From the NCBI RefSeq assembly GCF_030269515.1, contig NZ_BSTM01000003.1, positions 100,102 through 164,101 of the forward strand: a stretch of DNA of 64,000 bases, in the 5' to 3' direction. Shown piece after piece: positions 32,500 through 41,452 of the stretch (position 1 is its first letter; each line of letters opens with the position of its first letter). Origin of the DNA: Actinomadura sp. NBRC 104412. Lineage in GTDB: Bacteria > Actinomycetota > Actinomycetes > Streptosporangiales > Streptosporangiaceae. The notes under the pieces are model-generated. The model saw nothing but the letters and a program-made list of their open reading frames with translations, had not been told where the DNA came from and made no database searches. Made by a program: the position numbers and the translations under genes.

Positions 32500-33162
32500 A
32501 TGGCTCAGCAGATCTCACCCAGCATCCTGTCCGCCGACTTCGCACGGCTCGCCGACGACGTCGCCGCCATCGCCGACGACGCCGACTGGGTCCACGTCGA
32601 CGTGATGGACAACCACTTCGTGCCGAACCTGACCATCGGGCTGCCGGTGGTGGAGGCGCTGCTCAAAACCAGCGCGCTGCCGCTGGACTGCCATCTGATG
32701 ATCGAGGACCCGGACCGCTGGGCACCCCGGTACGCCGAGGTCGGCGCCGGGAGCGTGACCATCCACGCCGAGGCGGCCAAGGCGCCGATCCGCACGCTGC
32801 GCGCCATCCGCGCGGCCGGGGCCCGCGCCGGGCTGGGCATCAACCCCGCGACGCCGGTGGAGCCGTACGAGGATCTGCTGGGGGAGATCGACATGCTGCT
32901 GCTGATGACAGTGGAGCCGGGCTTCGGCGGGCAGAGGTTCCTGGACGTCGTCCTGCCCAAGGTCCGCCGCGCCCGCGCGCTGATCGGCGACCGCCCGGTC
33001 TGGTTGCAGGTGGACGGCGGTGTCAGCGCCGAGACCATCGAACGCTGCGCGGAGGCCGGCGCGGACGTGTTCGTCGCGGGCAGCGCCGTCTACGGGGCCG
33101 ACGATCCCGCCGCGGCGGTCCGCGCGCTGCGCGCGCAGGCGGAGAAGGCCGCCGCCACGTGA
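32500..33162 (+). CDS. rpe: Ribulose-phosphate 3-epimerase
   Basis: 220 residues, TIM-barrel. It interconverts ribulose-5-P and xylulose-5-P in the pentose phosphate pathway, giving precursors for nucleotides and riboflavin. Metal/active-site residues are in [44 protein letters not shown] and VDGGVS. ATG 32500 is chosen, since the open frame upstream lies in the PAP2 gene. It overlaps the next gene by 4 bp (GTGA). Confidence 0.96.
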   Translation: MAQQISPSILSADFARLADDVAAIADDADWVHVDVMDNHFVPNLTIGLPVVEALLKTSALPLDCHLMIEDPDRWAPRYAEVGAGSVTIHAEAAKAPIRTLRAIRAAGARAGLGINPATPVEPYEDLLGEIDMLLLMTVEPGFGGQRFLDVVLPKVRRARALIGDRPVWLQVDGGVSAETIERCAEAGADVFVAGSAVYGADDPAAAVRALRAQAEKAAAT

Positions 33163-33815
33163 CCTCGCTGACCCTCCCGTGCCCCGCCGTCCTGTTCGAC
33201 GTGGACGGCACCCTGATCGACTCCACGCTTCTGGTCGAACGGGCGGCACGGGTGTGGGCGGCCGAGTACGGCGTCGACGCCGACGCCTACCTCGCCGTCA
33301 CCCATGGCCGCCGCACCGAGGACAGCGTCGCCGACTTCCTCCCGCCCGACCGCGTGCGCGAGGCCGCCGGACGGCTGGACGCCATCGAGGCCGACCACGT
33401 CTCCAGCGTCCGGCCGGCCCCGGGCGCCCGGGAACTGCTCTCCGCGATGAACGGCCTGCCGTGGGCCATGGTCACCTCCATGGACGCCGCCCAGCTCCAG
33501 GCCCGGTCGCGGGCCGCCGGGATCCCGCTGCCCGAGGTCGCGGTGACCGCGTCCGACGTGGAGGCGGGCAAGCCCGACCCGTCCGGCTACCTGCTGGCCG
33601 CGCGCCGCCTGGGCGCCGACCCGCGCCACTGCGTCGTCGTCGAGGACTCGCCCGCCGGAGTCCAGGCGGGCCGTGCCGCGGGCGCCACCGTCCTCGCCCT
33701 GACCACCAGCCATGACGCCGCCCGGCTCGCCGGCGCCGACCTGATCGTCCCCGACCTCACCGCCGTCACCGCCACCCGCGACGCCCTGCACGTCCTCACG
33801 CACCGCCGGCACTGA
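33159..33815 (+). CDS. HAD-superfamily sugar-phosphatase-like hydrolase
   Basis: 218 residues, HAD subfamily IA. Motif I is [10 protein letters not shown] (nucleophile Asp and acid Asp), motif II is MVTSMD, the motif III Lys is in [12 protein letters not shown], and motif IV is [13 protein letters not shown]. The cap is helical. It resembles phosphoglycolate and hexose/glycerol-phosphate phosphatases. Its overlap with rpe suggests pentose- or sugar-phosphate housekeeping. The substrate is not certain. Confidence 0.88.
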   Translation: MTSLTLPCPAVLFDVDGTLIDSTLLVERAARVWAAEYGVDADAYLAVTHGRRTEDSVADFLPPDRVREAAGRLDAIEADHVSSVRPAPGARELLSAMNGLPWAMVTSMDAAQLQARSRAAGIPLPEVAVTASDVEAGKPDPSGYLLAARRLGADPRHCVVVEDSPAGVQAGRAAGATVLALTTSHDAARLAGADLIVPDLTAVTATRDALHVLTHRRH

Positions 33816-33857
33816 CCCGGCCGCGCCGCCGGAGTGACATTCGCCGCGCCGGATCCC

Positions 33858-33886
33858 TAGTCAAACGGTCGGATTTGTCCTATATG
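33858..33886 (+). promoter_or_regulatory. Candidate promoter of the ABC importer operon
   Basis: TAGTCA (33858-33863), 17 bp, TATATG (33881-33886), in a relatively AT-rich stretch 36 bp before the binding-protein start. The -35 is a poor match to TTGACA, so the call is tentative. Confidence 0.4.
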
Positions 33887-33921
33887 CTGCTGCCGATCTC
33901 TGTTCGGCAAGGAGCGTGGAC

Positions 33922-34869
33922 ATGCGTCGAATCACGGCCGTACTGGCCGGTCTCTTGCTGGTGCTCGGCTGCGGCGGGCTCGCCGCGTGCGGGGGTGGCG
34001 AGGAGTCCGGGTCGTCCGGTGGGACGCTGCGCGTCGGCTACCAGAGGTTCGGCGGGCTCAGCCTGGTCAAGGCGCGGTCCGCCGCGTCCGGGACGACCTG
34101 GTCGCTGTTCGAGAGCGGCCCGGCGCTGACCGAGGCGCTGAAGGCGGGCTCCATCGACATCGGGCAGACCGGCGAGGCCCCGCCGATCTTCGCCGCCGCG
34201 GGCCGGATCGACTTCACGATCGTCGGGACCTCGGCGCCGGTGCCCAAGGGCGAGGCGGTGCTGGTCAAGGAGAGCAGGGGCTTCCGGTCGTTCAAGGACC
34301 TGCGCGGCCGGACCATCGGGCTCAACAAGGGCTCCAACGTGCACTGGCTGCTGGTCAGGCTGCTGGAGGCCAACGGTATGACGATGAACGACGTGAAGGT
34401 CAGGTACCTCAAGCCCGCCGAGGGGCGGCCCGCCTTCGACAACGACCAGATCGACGCGTGGATCATCTGGGACCCCTACTTCGCGCTGGCCGAGCGGCCC
34501 GGGGTGAAGATCCTCGCGGACGCGAGCGGGCTGGCCAACAACCGCGAGTACATCCTGGTCTCGCCCAAGGCGCTGAAGGAGAAGCCGAAGCAGATCGAGG
34601 CGTTCCTGAAGACCTACCGGCAGGTCACCGACTGGGGGATCGCCAACCCGGCCGAGCGCACCCGGATCCTGGCGCCGGAGCTGAAGATCCCCGCCGACGT
34701 CGCCGACCGGGCGCTGGCCCGCAGCGCGCAGCCGCTGGCCCCGGTCGACGCCTCGATCGGCGCCGAGCTGCAGAAGATCGCGGACGGGTTCACCGCGCTG
34801 GACCTCATCCCCGGCAAGGTGGACATCGCCGGACGGGTGGACGACCGGTACTCGGCGGTCTTCGAGTGA
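33922..34869 (+). CDS. Substrate-binding lipoprotein of a sulfonate/nitrate/taurine-type ABC importer
   Basis: 315 residues. It begins with a lipoprotein signal peptide ending in the lipobox LAAC (Cys22), so it is anchored outside the membrane. The mature part is an SsuA/TauA-like periplasmic fold (LRVGYQRFGGLSLVKA, QTGEAPPIFAAAGRIDFTIV, DAWIIWDPYFALAE). I chose ATG 33922 because AAGGAG is 7 nt upstream, while the in-frame GTG at 33916 is only 1 nt away. It is followed by its permease with a 4-bp overlap. Aliphatic sulfonates are the likeliest ligands. Nitrate, taurine or thiamine precursors cannot be excluded. Confidence 0.88.
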   Translation: MRRITAVLAGLLLVLGCGGLAACGGGEESGSSGGTLRVGYQRFGGLSLVKARSAASGTTWSLFESGPALTEALKAGSIDIGQTGEAPPIFAAAGRIDFTIVGTSAPVPKGEAVLVKESRGFRSFKDLRGRTIGLNKGSNVHWLLVRLLEANGMTMNDVKVRYLKPAEGRPAFDNDQIDAWIIWDPYFALAERPGVKILADASGLANNREYILVSPKALKEKPKQIEAFLKTYRQVTDWGIANPAERTRILAPELKIPADVADRALARSAQPLAPVDASIGAELQKIADGFTALDLIPGKVDIAGRVDDRYSAVFE

Positions 34870-35624
34870 GCGCCCGGCTACGCCGCCTGACCACGCCGGT
34901 CGTGCTGCTGGTGCTCTGGGAGGGCGCGGCCCGCGCGGGCGTCCTCCCGCCGGACAAGCTGTCCGCTCCGAGCGCGGTGCTGGAGGCGGGCTGGCGGCTC
35001 TCCGCGGACGGCACGCTCGGCGGCTCCCTGCTCGACTCGCTGCGGCGCGCCGTGCTGGGCCTCGTGATCGGCGGCGCGCTGGCGCTGGTGCTGGGCGCGG
35101 TGGCCGGGCTGCTGCGCCTCGGCGACGACCTGGTCGACCCGCCCGTGCAGATGGCCAGGATGCTGCCGCATCTCGGGCTGGTGCCACTGCTGATCATCTG
35201 GCTGGGCATCGGGGAGTCGCTGAAGGTCACGCTGGTGGCGCTCGGCGCCTTCTTCCCGATCTACCTCAACACCTACGCCGGGATCCGCGGCATCGACGAG
35301 CGGCTGGTGGAGGCCGCCCGCACCTGCGGCCTGACCTGGCTGGAACGGGTCCGGCACGTGGTGCTGCCCGGCGCGCTGCCGTCCCTGTTCCTCGGGGTGC
35401 GGCTGGCGTTCGCGGCCGGCTGGCTCAGCCTGGTGGTCGGCGAGCAGGTGAACGGGGAGGGCGGTATCGGCTTCCTCATGATGGAGGCCCGCGAGTTCTC
35501 CCAGACGGAGGTCGTGGTGCTCGGCCTGCTGGTGTACGCGGTGCTCGGGCTGCTGTCCGATCTGGCCCTGCGGATGGGGGAGAGGAGGCTGCTGGCATGG
35601 CGGCGCGGTCTTCAGGCCTCGTAG
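34866..35624 (+). CDS. ABC importer permease (SsuC-like)
   Basis: 252 residues, about six membrane helices. The EAA loop that docks to the ATPase reads VEAARTCGLTWLERVRHVVL followed by PGALPSLFLG. The family is COG0600 (sulfonate/nitrate/taurine permease). GTG 34866 overlaps the binding-protein stop. Its 3' end overlaps the ATPase gene by 28 bp. Confidence 0.9.
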   Translation: MSARLRRLTTPVVLLVLWEGAARAGVLPPDKLSAPSAVLEAGWRLSADGTLGGSLLDSLRRAVLGLVIGGALALVLGAVAGLLRLGDDLVDPPVQMARMLPHLGLVPLLIIWLGIGESLKVTLVALGAFFPIYLNTYAGIRGIDERLVEAARTCGLTWLERVRHVVLPGALPSLFLGVRLAFAAGWLSLVVGEQVNGEGGIGFLMMEAREFSQTEVVVLGLLVYAVLGLLSDLALRMGERRLLAWRRGLQAS

Positions 35625-36352
35625 TGGAGGCGGCGGGCGTCCGCCGGTCGTTCGGCGACACCGTCGTGCTGGACGGCGTCGACCTGACCATCGGCCACGG
35701 CGAGGTGGTGGCCCTTCTCGGCGCCAGCGGCTCGGGCAAGAGCACGCTCCTGCGCATCCTGGCCGGGCTGGACGACGAGGCGACGGGCACGGTGACGGTG
35801 CCCGAGTCCCGCGCCGTGGTGTTCCAGGAGCACCGCCTGCTGCCCTGGAAGCGCGTGGCCGACAACGTGGCCCTGGGCGTCCGCAGCAAGGACGCCGCGT
35901 CCCGTACCGCCTCGGCGCTCGCCGAGGTCGGCCTGGCCGACCGGGGCCGGGCGTGGCCCGCGGAGCTGTCGGGCGGCCAGTCGCAGCGGGTGGCGATCGC
36001 CCGCGCCCTCATCCGCGAGCCCGAACTGCTCCTCATGGACGAGCCGTTCGGCGCTCTGGACGCCCTCAACCGCCTGAAGATGCAGGCCCTGTTCGGGCGG
36101 CTGCGCGCCCTGCACGGCTTCGCGGCCCTCCTGGTGACCCACGACGTGGACGAGGCGATCCTGCTGGCCGACCGGCTCATGGTCCTGGACGGCGGGCACA
36201 TCGTCGAGTCCATCGACGTCGACCTGGGCCGGTCGCGGGCGGTGGACACGCCGGGGTTCGCGACCCTGCGCCGCAAGCTGCTGACCCTGCTCCGCGTCCC
36301 GGCGGAGGGCGTGGCGTGGGACGCGGAGGAGCTTCGGGGCGCGCCGCGCTAG
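35597..36352 (+). CDS. ABC importer ATP-binding protein (SsuB-like)
   Basis: 251 residues. Walker A GASGSGKST, Q-loop VFQEHRLLPWKRV, signature LSGGQSQRVAIARAL, Walker B LLLMDEPFGALD and switch His LLVTHDVDEA are all intact. The sequence is closest to SsuB/TauB. ATG 35597 lies inside the permease gene. The stop overlaps that of the convergent MarR gene (CTAG). There are no monooxygenase genes (ssuD/tauD-like) beside it, so desulfonation must be encoded elsewhere if the ligand is a sulfonate. Confidence 0.9.
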   Translation: MAARSSGLVVEAAGVRRSFGDTVVLDGVDLTIGHGEVVALLGASGSGKSTLLRILAGLDDEATGTVTVPESRAVVFQEHRLLPWKRVADNVALGVRSKDAASRTASALAEVGLADRGRAWPAELSGGQSQRVAIARALIREPELLLMDEPFGALDALNRLKMQALFGRLRALHGFAALLVTHDVDEAILLADRLMVLDGGHIVESIDVDLGRSRAVDTPGFATLRRKLLTLLRVPAEGVAWDAEELRGAPR

Positions 36353-36789
36353 CGGCGTGGCGAGGGCGCGTCCACCAGGCGGGCCAGCAGGTCGCGGAGG
36401 ACCTTCCGGTCGGCCTCCGGCAGGTCGAAGACCTTGGCCGCGACCCTGTCCACGTGCGCGTTCAGGGTGTCGCGCCTCCGCTCGCCCTCGGGTGTGAGGA
36501 CGAGCTGCTTGACGCGCCGGTCGCGTGGGTCGGGGCGGCGCTCGACCAGGCCGCGCCTTTCCAGGCCGTCCACGATGCCGGTCACGTTGGACGCGTCGCA
36601 TGCCAGCCTGTTGGCCAGTTCCCGCATGGGGACGGGTTCGCCAAGGGTGGACAGCGCCTGCGCCTGGACGGGCGGCAGGCCGAGGTCGGCGTGCGCTTCC
36701 TGGAGGCCGTCCCGGACGCGGGCGGCGATCCCGAACACCAGGTCCATTAGCTCCCGGCTCGTCGTGCCGGCTGCGGGAACGGCGCTCAT
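36349..36789 (-). CDS. MarR-family transcriptional regulator
   Basis: 146 residues with a winged helix-turn-helix at about 45-110 (PMRELANRLACDASNVTGIV then ERRGLVERRPDPRDRRVKQL). MarR proteins bind palindromes as dimers and release on ligand binding. Two copies of the palindrome TTGAGGTCNTCAA lie upstream (36826 and 36865), flanking the promoter of the divergent gene at 36910. Control of itself and that gene is likely. Confidence 0.9.
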   Translation of the reverse strand: MSAVPAAGTTSRELMDLVFGIAARVRDGLQEAHADLGLPPVQAQALSTLGEPVPMRELANRLACDASNVTGIVDGLERRGLVERRPDPRDRRVKQLVLTPEGERRRDTLNAHVDRVAAKVFDLPEADRKVLRDLLARLVDAPSPRR

Positions 36790-36825
36790 CCTTCGATCAT
36801 AGGCGGCGCTGGTGCGCGCGGAATG

Positions 36826-36877
36826 TTGAGGTCCTCAAGCATTGGCTTTAGACTGAGTCAATAGTTGAGGTCATCAA
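36826..36877 (+). promoter_or_regulatory. Promoter overlapped by tandem MarR operators
   Basis: TTGAGGTCCTCAA (36826-36838) and TTGAGGTCATCAA (36865-36877) are near-identical palindromes 39 bp apart. A promoter for the rightward gene fits exactly: -35 TTGAGG (36826-36831), 17 bp, -10 TAGACT (36849-36854). Operator 1 covers the -35 and operator 2 lies just after the expected start site. This is a textbook repression layout for the MarR protein encoded on the left. Confidence 0.7.
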
Positions 36878-36909
36878 CAATGGTCACTATGAAGGATAAG
36901 GAGGACGCG

Positions 36910-37350
36910 ATGGTGTCGGGATCGCAGGACGTCCGCGAGGGCGCGGCCGGGGCCGGCGCCCGCCGCCTCGGCAGGGCGCTCGCCGCGGCCGCGGCGGTGC
37001 TCGCGGCGGTGCTGGTGTGGCTGGTCGCCCGCACGGTGTTCGACCAGGACCTGGTCGTGCGGCAGCCGGGACGGGAGGCGACGGAGGTCGACATCGGCCC
37101 GGTGCTGGTCTTCGCGGTCGTGCCCTCGCTGGCGGGCTGGGCGCTCCTCGCCGTGCTGGAGCGGTTCGCCGCCGCCCGCGCCCGTGTCGTCTGGACGGTG
37201 GTCGCCGTGGCCGTCCTGCTGCTCTCGTTCGTGCCGATCCTCCAGGTGGAGGCGACGGGGGCGACGAAGGCCGCGCTGGCGCTCATGCACGTGGTGGTGG
37301 GGGCCGCTCTGATCCCCGGCTTCTGGCGGACGGCGCGCGGCCCCCGGTGA
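36910..37350 (+). CDS. Small four-helix membrane protein (DUF6069-like)
   Basis: 146 residues with four hydrophobic segments (about 25-45, 65-85, 95-115, 120-140). It resembles small actinobacterial membrane proteins annotated DUF6069, function unknown. ATG 36910 is preceded by AAGGAGGA. Upstream in-frame starts at 36865-36889 would overlap the operator and promoter. It is the likely main target of the MarR regulator on its left and ends 4 bp from the convergent doxX-like gene. Confidence 0.75.
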   Translation: MVSGSQDVREGAAGAGARRLGRALAAAAAVLAAVLVWLVARTVFDQDLVVRQPGREATEVDIGPVLVFAVVPSLAGWALLAVLERFAAARARVVWTVVAVAVLLLSFVPILQVEATGATKAALALMHVVVGAALIPGFWRTARGPR

Positions 37351-37354
37351 CACC

Positions 37355-37762
37355 TCAGAAGAGCGGTCCCACGAGGTTCAGCCCTGGGTGCGAGTCCATG
37401 GCGTAGACCGCGAACAGGGCCAGGGCCGCTCCCGCGAGGGAGAGGTCCTTGGTGAACTGGATCTGCTCCATCTGCTTGGCCTGCTCGTCCCGCAGCGTCC
37501 AGAAGTTGTGCATGAGGAACGCCGTGGCCAGCAGGAACACGACCAGCATCAGGGCGGCGAGGTCGGGCCAGACGCCCAGGACGAGCAGGACGGAGGCCAG
37601 CAGGATCCAGACGCCGGACACCTGCACCGCCAGCGTGGGTCGCGGGATCTTCTTGCTCGCCGCGAACCCGCTCATCGCCTGCGTGGCGGTCAGGTGTCCG
37701 AGCCCGCCCAACAGGAAGGCGGTGGTGAAGAGGATGCGCCCGATCAGAACGACGACGTCCAT
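37355..37762 (-). CDS. DoxX-family membrane protein
   Basis: 135 residues with four membrane helices. It matches the DoxX/DoxD-like family by its first helix (VVVLIGRILFTTAFLLGGLG), a Lys/Pro loop and FLLATAFLMHNFW. Members are membrane subunits or partners of redox and stress systems; the exact role is unknown. ATG 37762 has GGAGG 6 nt upstream; the in-frame GTG at 37768 directly abuts it. An imperfect 20-bp palindrome at 37828-37847 could be its operator. Confidence 0.8.
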   Translation of the reverse strand: MDVVVLIGRILFTTAFLLGGLGHLTATQAMSGFAASKKIPRPTLAVQVSGVWILLASVLLVLGVWPDLAALMLVVFLLATAFLMHNFWTLRDEQAKQMEQIQFTKDLSLAGAALALFAVYAMDSHPGLNLVGPLF

Positions 37763-37827
37763 GAGCACCTCCGGGGGGATCGAGTGTCAAGGCGCCTTCA
37801 GGCGATCGTTTCCTACCCCTCCCAGAG

Positions 37828-37847
37828 ATCATTGAACATTGAATGAT
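37828..37847. promoter_or_regulatory. Imperfect palindrome upstream of doxX-like gene
   Basis: ATCATTGAACATTGAATGAT is symmetric in its outer six bases and also contains ATTGAA direct repeats. It is AT-rich and 66 bp before the doxX-like start, suiting an operator for a MarR/HxlR-type regulator. Confidence 0.35.
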
Positions 37848-37861
37848 TGGCCACAAGGACT

Positions 37862-37879
37862 ACCAAGCGGTCGCTTGGT
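37862..37879. promoter_or_regulatory. TetR-type operator palindrome
   Basis: ACCAAGCGGTCGCTTGGT has perfect 8-bp arms around GT. Such 18-bp palindromes are typical TetR-family sites. A -10-like TATGCT follows at 37884-37889. No TetR gene is in the window, so the regulator would act in trans on the rib transcript or the doxX-like gene. Confidence 0.5.
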
Positions 37880-37971
37880 TGTCTATGCTGGCGGGACAGG
37901 GTGCTTGATCGTGGCATTCGTCACATGCGGTGGGGAATGCACGGCATGGCACACTGGTTGGCAGCAGTGAA

Positions 37972-38100
37972 CGCGTGCTCCGGGGTCGGTGGAACTCCGA
38001 ACCGGCGGTGACAGTCCGCGACCCGGCCGACGCCATCGGCCGGTTGACCCGGTGGAACTCCGGGACCGACGGTGAAAGTCCGGATGGGAGGCAGCGCGCC
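37972..38100 (+). promoter_or_regulatory. FMN riboswitch (RFN element)
   Basis: The conserved RFN blocks appear in order: GGGGTCGGTGGAACTCC, GAACCGGCGGTGACAGTCCG, CGACCC, then GGTGGAACTCCGGGACCG, ACGGTGAAAGTCCGGATGGG and AGG. FMN binding to the transcript would shut down the riboflavin genes that follow. After it, CGCCCC-TGCTC-GGGGCG (38104-38120) forms a small hairpin that may be part of the expression platform. The ribE ATG is 73 nt after the element. Confidence 0.93.
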
Positions 38101-38173
38101 GTACGCCCCTGCTCGGGGCGCCGTTCGACCGTGACATCCCCGGAGCCCTCTTATCGGACATTGGAGGCCCGGG

Positions 38174-38788
38174 ATGTTCACCGGCATCGTCGAAGAGCTC
38201 GGCGAGATCGTGGCGATCGAATCCGCCGGCGATTCGGCGCGGCTCACCGTCCGCGGGCCGTTGGTGACCCAGGACGCCGTCCACGGCGCGTCCATCGCCG
38301 TCAACGGCGTCTGCCTCACCGTGGTCGAGGTGAAGGACGGCACCTTCACCGCGGACGTCATCAAGGAGACCCTCGCCAAGTCCAGCCTCGGCGCCCTCGA
38401 ACCCGGGTCGCGGGTCAACCTGGAGCGTCCCGTGCGCCTCCAGGACCGGCTCGGCGGCCATCTCGTCCAGGGCCATGTGGACGGCGTCGGCACGATCCTG
38501 TCCCGCGAGCCGGGCGAACGCTGGGACGTGGTCACCATCTCCCTGCCCGCCGAGCTGAGCCGCTACCTGGTCGACAAGGGCTCCATCACGGTCGACGGGA
38601 TCAGCCTCACCGTCGTCGAGGCCGGCGCCGACCGTTTCAGCGTCGCGCTCATCCCCACCACGCTCGCCCTCACCACCCTCGGCCACAAGACCACCGGCGA
38701 CCCCGTCAACCTCGAGGTGGACGTCGTCGCCAAGTACGTCGAGCGCATGCTGGGCCCCCGCGCCGGGCGGCAGGGTGACCCTTCATGA
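38174..38788 (+). CDS. ribE: Riboflavin synthase alpha chain
   Basis: 204 residues, two tandem lumazine-binding barrels (MFTGIVEELGEI and the second repeat from GGHLVQGHVDGVGTI). It dismutates two 6,7-dimethyl-8-ribityllumazine molecules to riboflavin. Conserved NGVCLTVVE and DGISLTVVE lie in each repeat. It is first in an FMN-riboswitch-controlled operon and overlaps the transporter gene by 4 bp. Confidence 0.96.
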   Translation: MFTGIVEELGEIVAIESAGDSARLTVRGPLVTQDAVHGASIAVNGVCLTVVEVKDGTFTADVIKETLAKSSLGALEPGSRVNLERPVRLQDRLGGHLVQGHVDGVGTILSREPGERWDVVTISLPAELSRYLVDKGSITVDGISLTVVEAGADRFSVALIPTTLALTTLGHKTTGDPVNLEVDVVAKYVERMLGPRAGRQGDPS

Positions 38789-39431
38789 GCCTGCTGGACG
38801 CGAGCGTCGAGCTCTTCGGCGAGCACATCCTGTGGACCGATCTCATCGGCAACGTGCTCTCCCTGGCCGTGGTCTGGCTGGCCATGCGCAAGACCCTGTG
38901 GACCTGGCCCGTGCAGATGACCGGCGCCTTCCTCCTGCTGGCCGCCTCGCTGCACGCCGACGCGCCCGGCAACGCGCTCAAGCAGGTGCTGTTCATCGGC
39001 CTGGCCGTGCTCGGCTGGTGGAGCTGGGCGCGCGGCCGCCGCGGGGAGCACGGGCGCCTGGCGGTCCGTCCCGCGACCGCCTGCGAGCGCGTGGTGCTGC
39101 TGGCCGCGCTGGTGCTGGGCACCGCGCTGGTCGCGCAACTGTTCCTCCACCTCGACTGGCTGCGGATCGCCTGGTCGCCGTGGGCGAACGCCTCCATCTT
39201 CGTCGGCAGCGCGGTGGCGACCTTCGCCCAGAGCCGCGCGCTGACCGACTTCTGGCTCATCTGGGTGCTGGTCGATCTGGTCGGCGTCCCGCTGGCACTG
39301 AAGTCGGGACTGTACGTCTCGGCCGCGGTGTACGGCGTCTTCTTCGTCATGGTGATGATCGGGTTCCGCGACTGGCACCGGGAGTCCCGGGCACGGATCG
39401 AGCGGAGCCCCCGGCGTGAGGCGGTGCGCGC

Positions 39432-39435
<4 letters not shown>
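38785..39435 (+). CDS. ribM: PnuC-family riboflavin transporter (RibM/PnuX-like)
   Basis: 216 residues with about seven membrane helices and the PnuC-family pattern ([53 protein letters not shown]). PnuC proteins import nicotinamide riboside, but members embedded in FMN-controlled rib operons (RibM/PnuX in Streptomyces and Corynebacterium) move riboflavin by facilitated diffusion. Its place between ribE and ribBA, with 4-bp overlaps on both sides, points to riboflavin. Substrate is inferred from context only. Confidence 0.85.
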
Positions 39436-40666
<1,231 letters not shown>

Positions 40667-40670
<4 letters not shown>

Positions 40671-41167
40671 GCGGTACGGGACGTCCCGAGGACACCGTCG
40701 TGCGGGCGGAAGGGCTCACCCTCGGCATCGTCTGCACCCGGTGGCACCGGCACATCACCGACCAGCTTCTCAAGCGGGCGGTCGAGGCGGCCGAGGCGTG
40801 CGGCGTCCGGGAGCCGGTGGTCGCGCGGGTCGCGGGCGCGCTGGAACTGCCGGTCGTCGCGCAGGAGCTGGCCCGCCGGCTGGACGCGGTCGTCTGCCTG
40901 GGCGCGGTGATCCGCGGCGAGACCGCGCACTTCGACCACGTCTGCGACTCGGTCACCGCCGGGGTGACGCGGGTCGCTCTGGACGAGTCCACCCCGGTCG
41001 GCAACGGCGTCCTCACCTGCGACGACCAGGAGCAGGCCATCGCGCGCTCGGGGTTCCCCGACAGCAAGGAGGACAAGGGCTGGGAGTCGGTCGTGGCCGC
41101 CCTGGACACCGCGCTGACCCTGCGCCGGCTCAGGTCGTCCGGCGGCTCGTCCGGCGGGCGCGGCTGA
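40667..41167 (+). CDS. ribH: 6,7-dimethyl-8-ribityllumazine synthase
   Basis: 166 residues. It condenses the two RibBA-derived branches to lumazine. Conserved [19 protein letters not shown] contains the catalytic His region, and [16 protein letters not shown] the phosphate-binding site. ATG 40667 overlaps the ribBA stop. It ends in a Ser/Gly-rich tail. There is no ribD/ribG in the operon, so the deaminase/reductase is elsewhere. Confidence 0.95.
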
Positions 41168-41238
41168 CGCGGCCGGGACGGCGCGGCACGCCGGGGAGGG
41201 GCGGGCGGCCGAAGCGTGACCCGGACCGCGTAGGATCG

Positions 41239-41403
41239 ATGACCGGACGGCGCCGGCCCGGCGAGGCGGCCGGCGGGGGACGTACCACGGGATGGGAGGC
41301 GATGGTGGCCGCACACGAGCTCGGGCGCGCGATGGCACTGACCCTGCGAGGCCCGCGGCATCACGGCCACGCCGGGCACGGCGGGGAGCATCTGGGCTCC
41401 TGA
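41239..41403 (+). CDS. Small ORF with clustered His codons upstream of hisG (candidate leader peptide)
   Basis: 54 codons from ATG 41239 (a shorter version from ATG 41332 has 24). Residues 41-51 read HHGHAGHGGEH, five His in eleven, encoded at 41359-41391. The stop is 49 bp before hisG. His-rich leader peptides sense charged tRNA-His in his attenuators. No clear terminator hairpin is visible after the ORF, so a translational or Rho-type mechanism would be needed. It may also be an ordinary small protein or chance. Confidence 0.4.
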   Translation: MTGRRRPGEAAGGGRTTGWEAMVAAHELGRAMALTLRGPRHHGHAGHGGEHLGS

Positions 41404-41452
41404 GAACGCCCCCGGAATCCGCACGCATCCCACACCCACGAAAGGTTCTCTC

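Noticed and set aside
40741..41403. 220-codon ORF overlapping ribH
   Set aside because: The first part is an out-of-frame shadow of ribH. Only its last 54 codons fall in the gap, and those are reported separately.
41168..41452. hisE between ribH and hisG
   Set aside because: None of the HisE signatures are readable in any frame. Only the small His-rich ORF is present.
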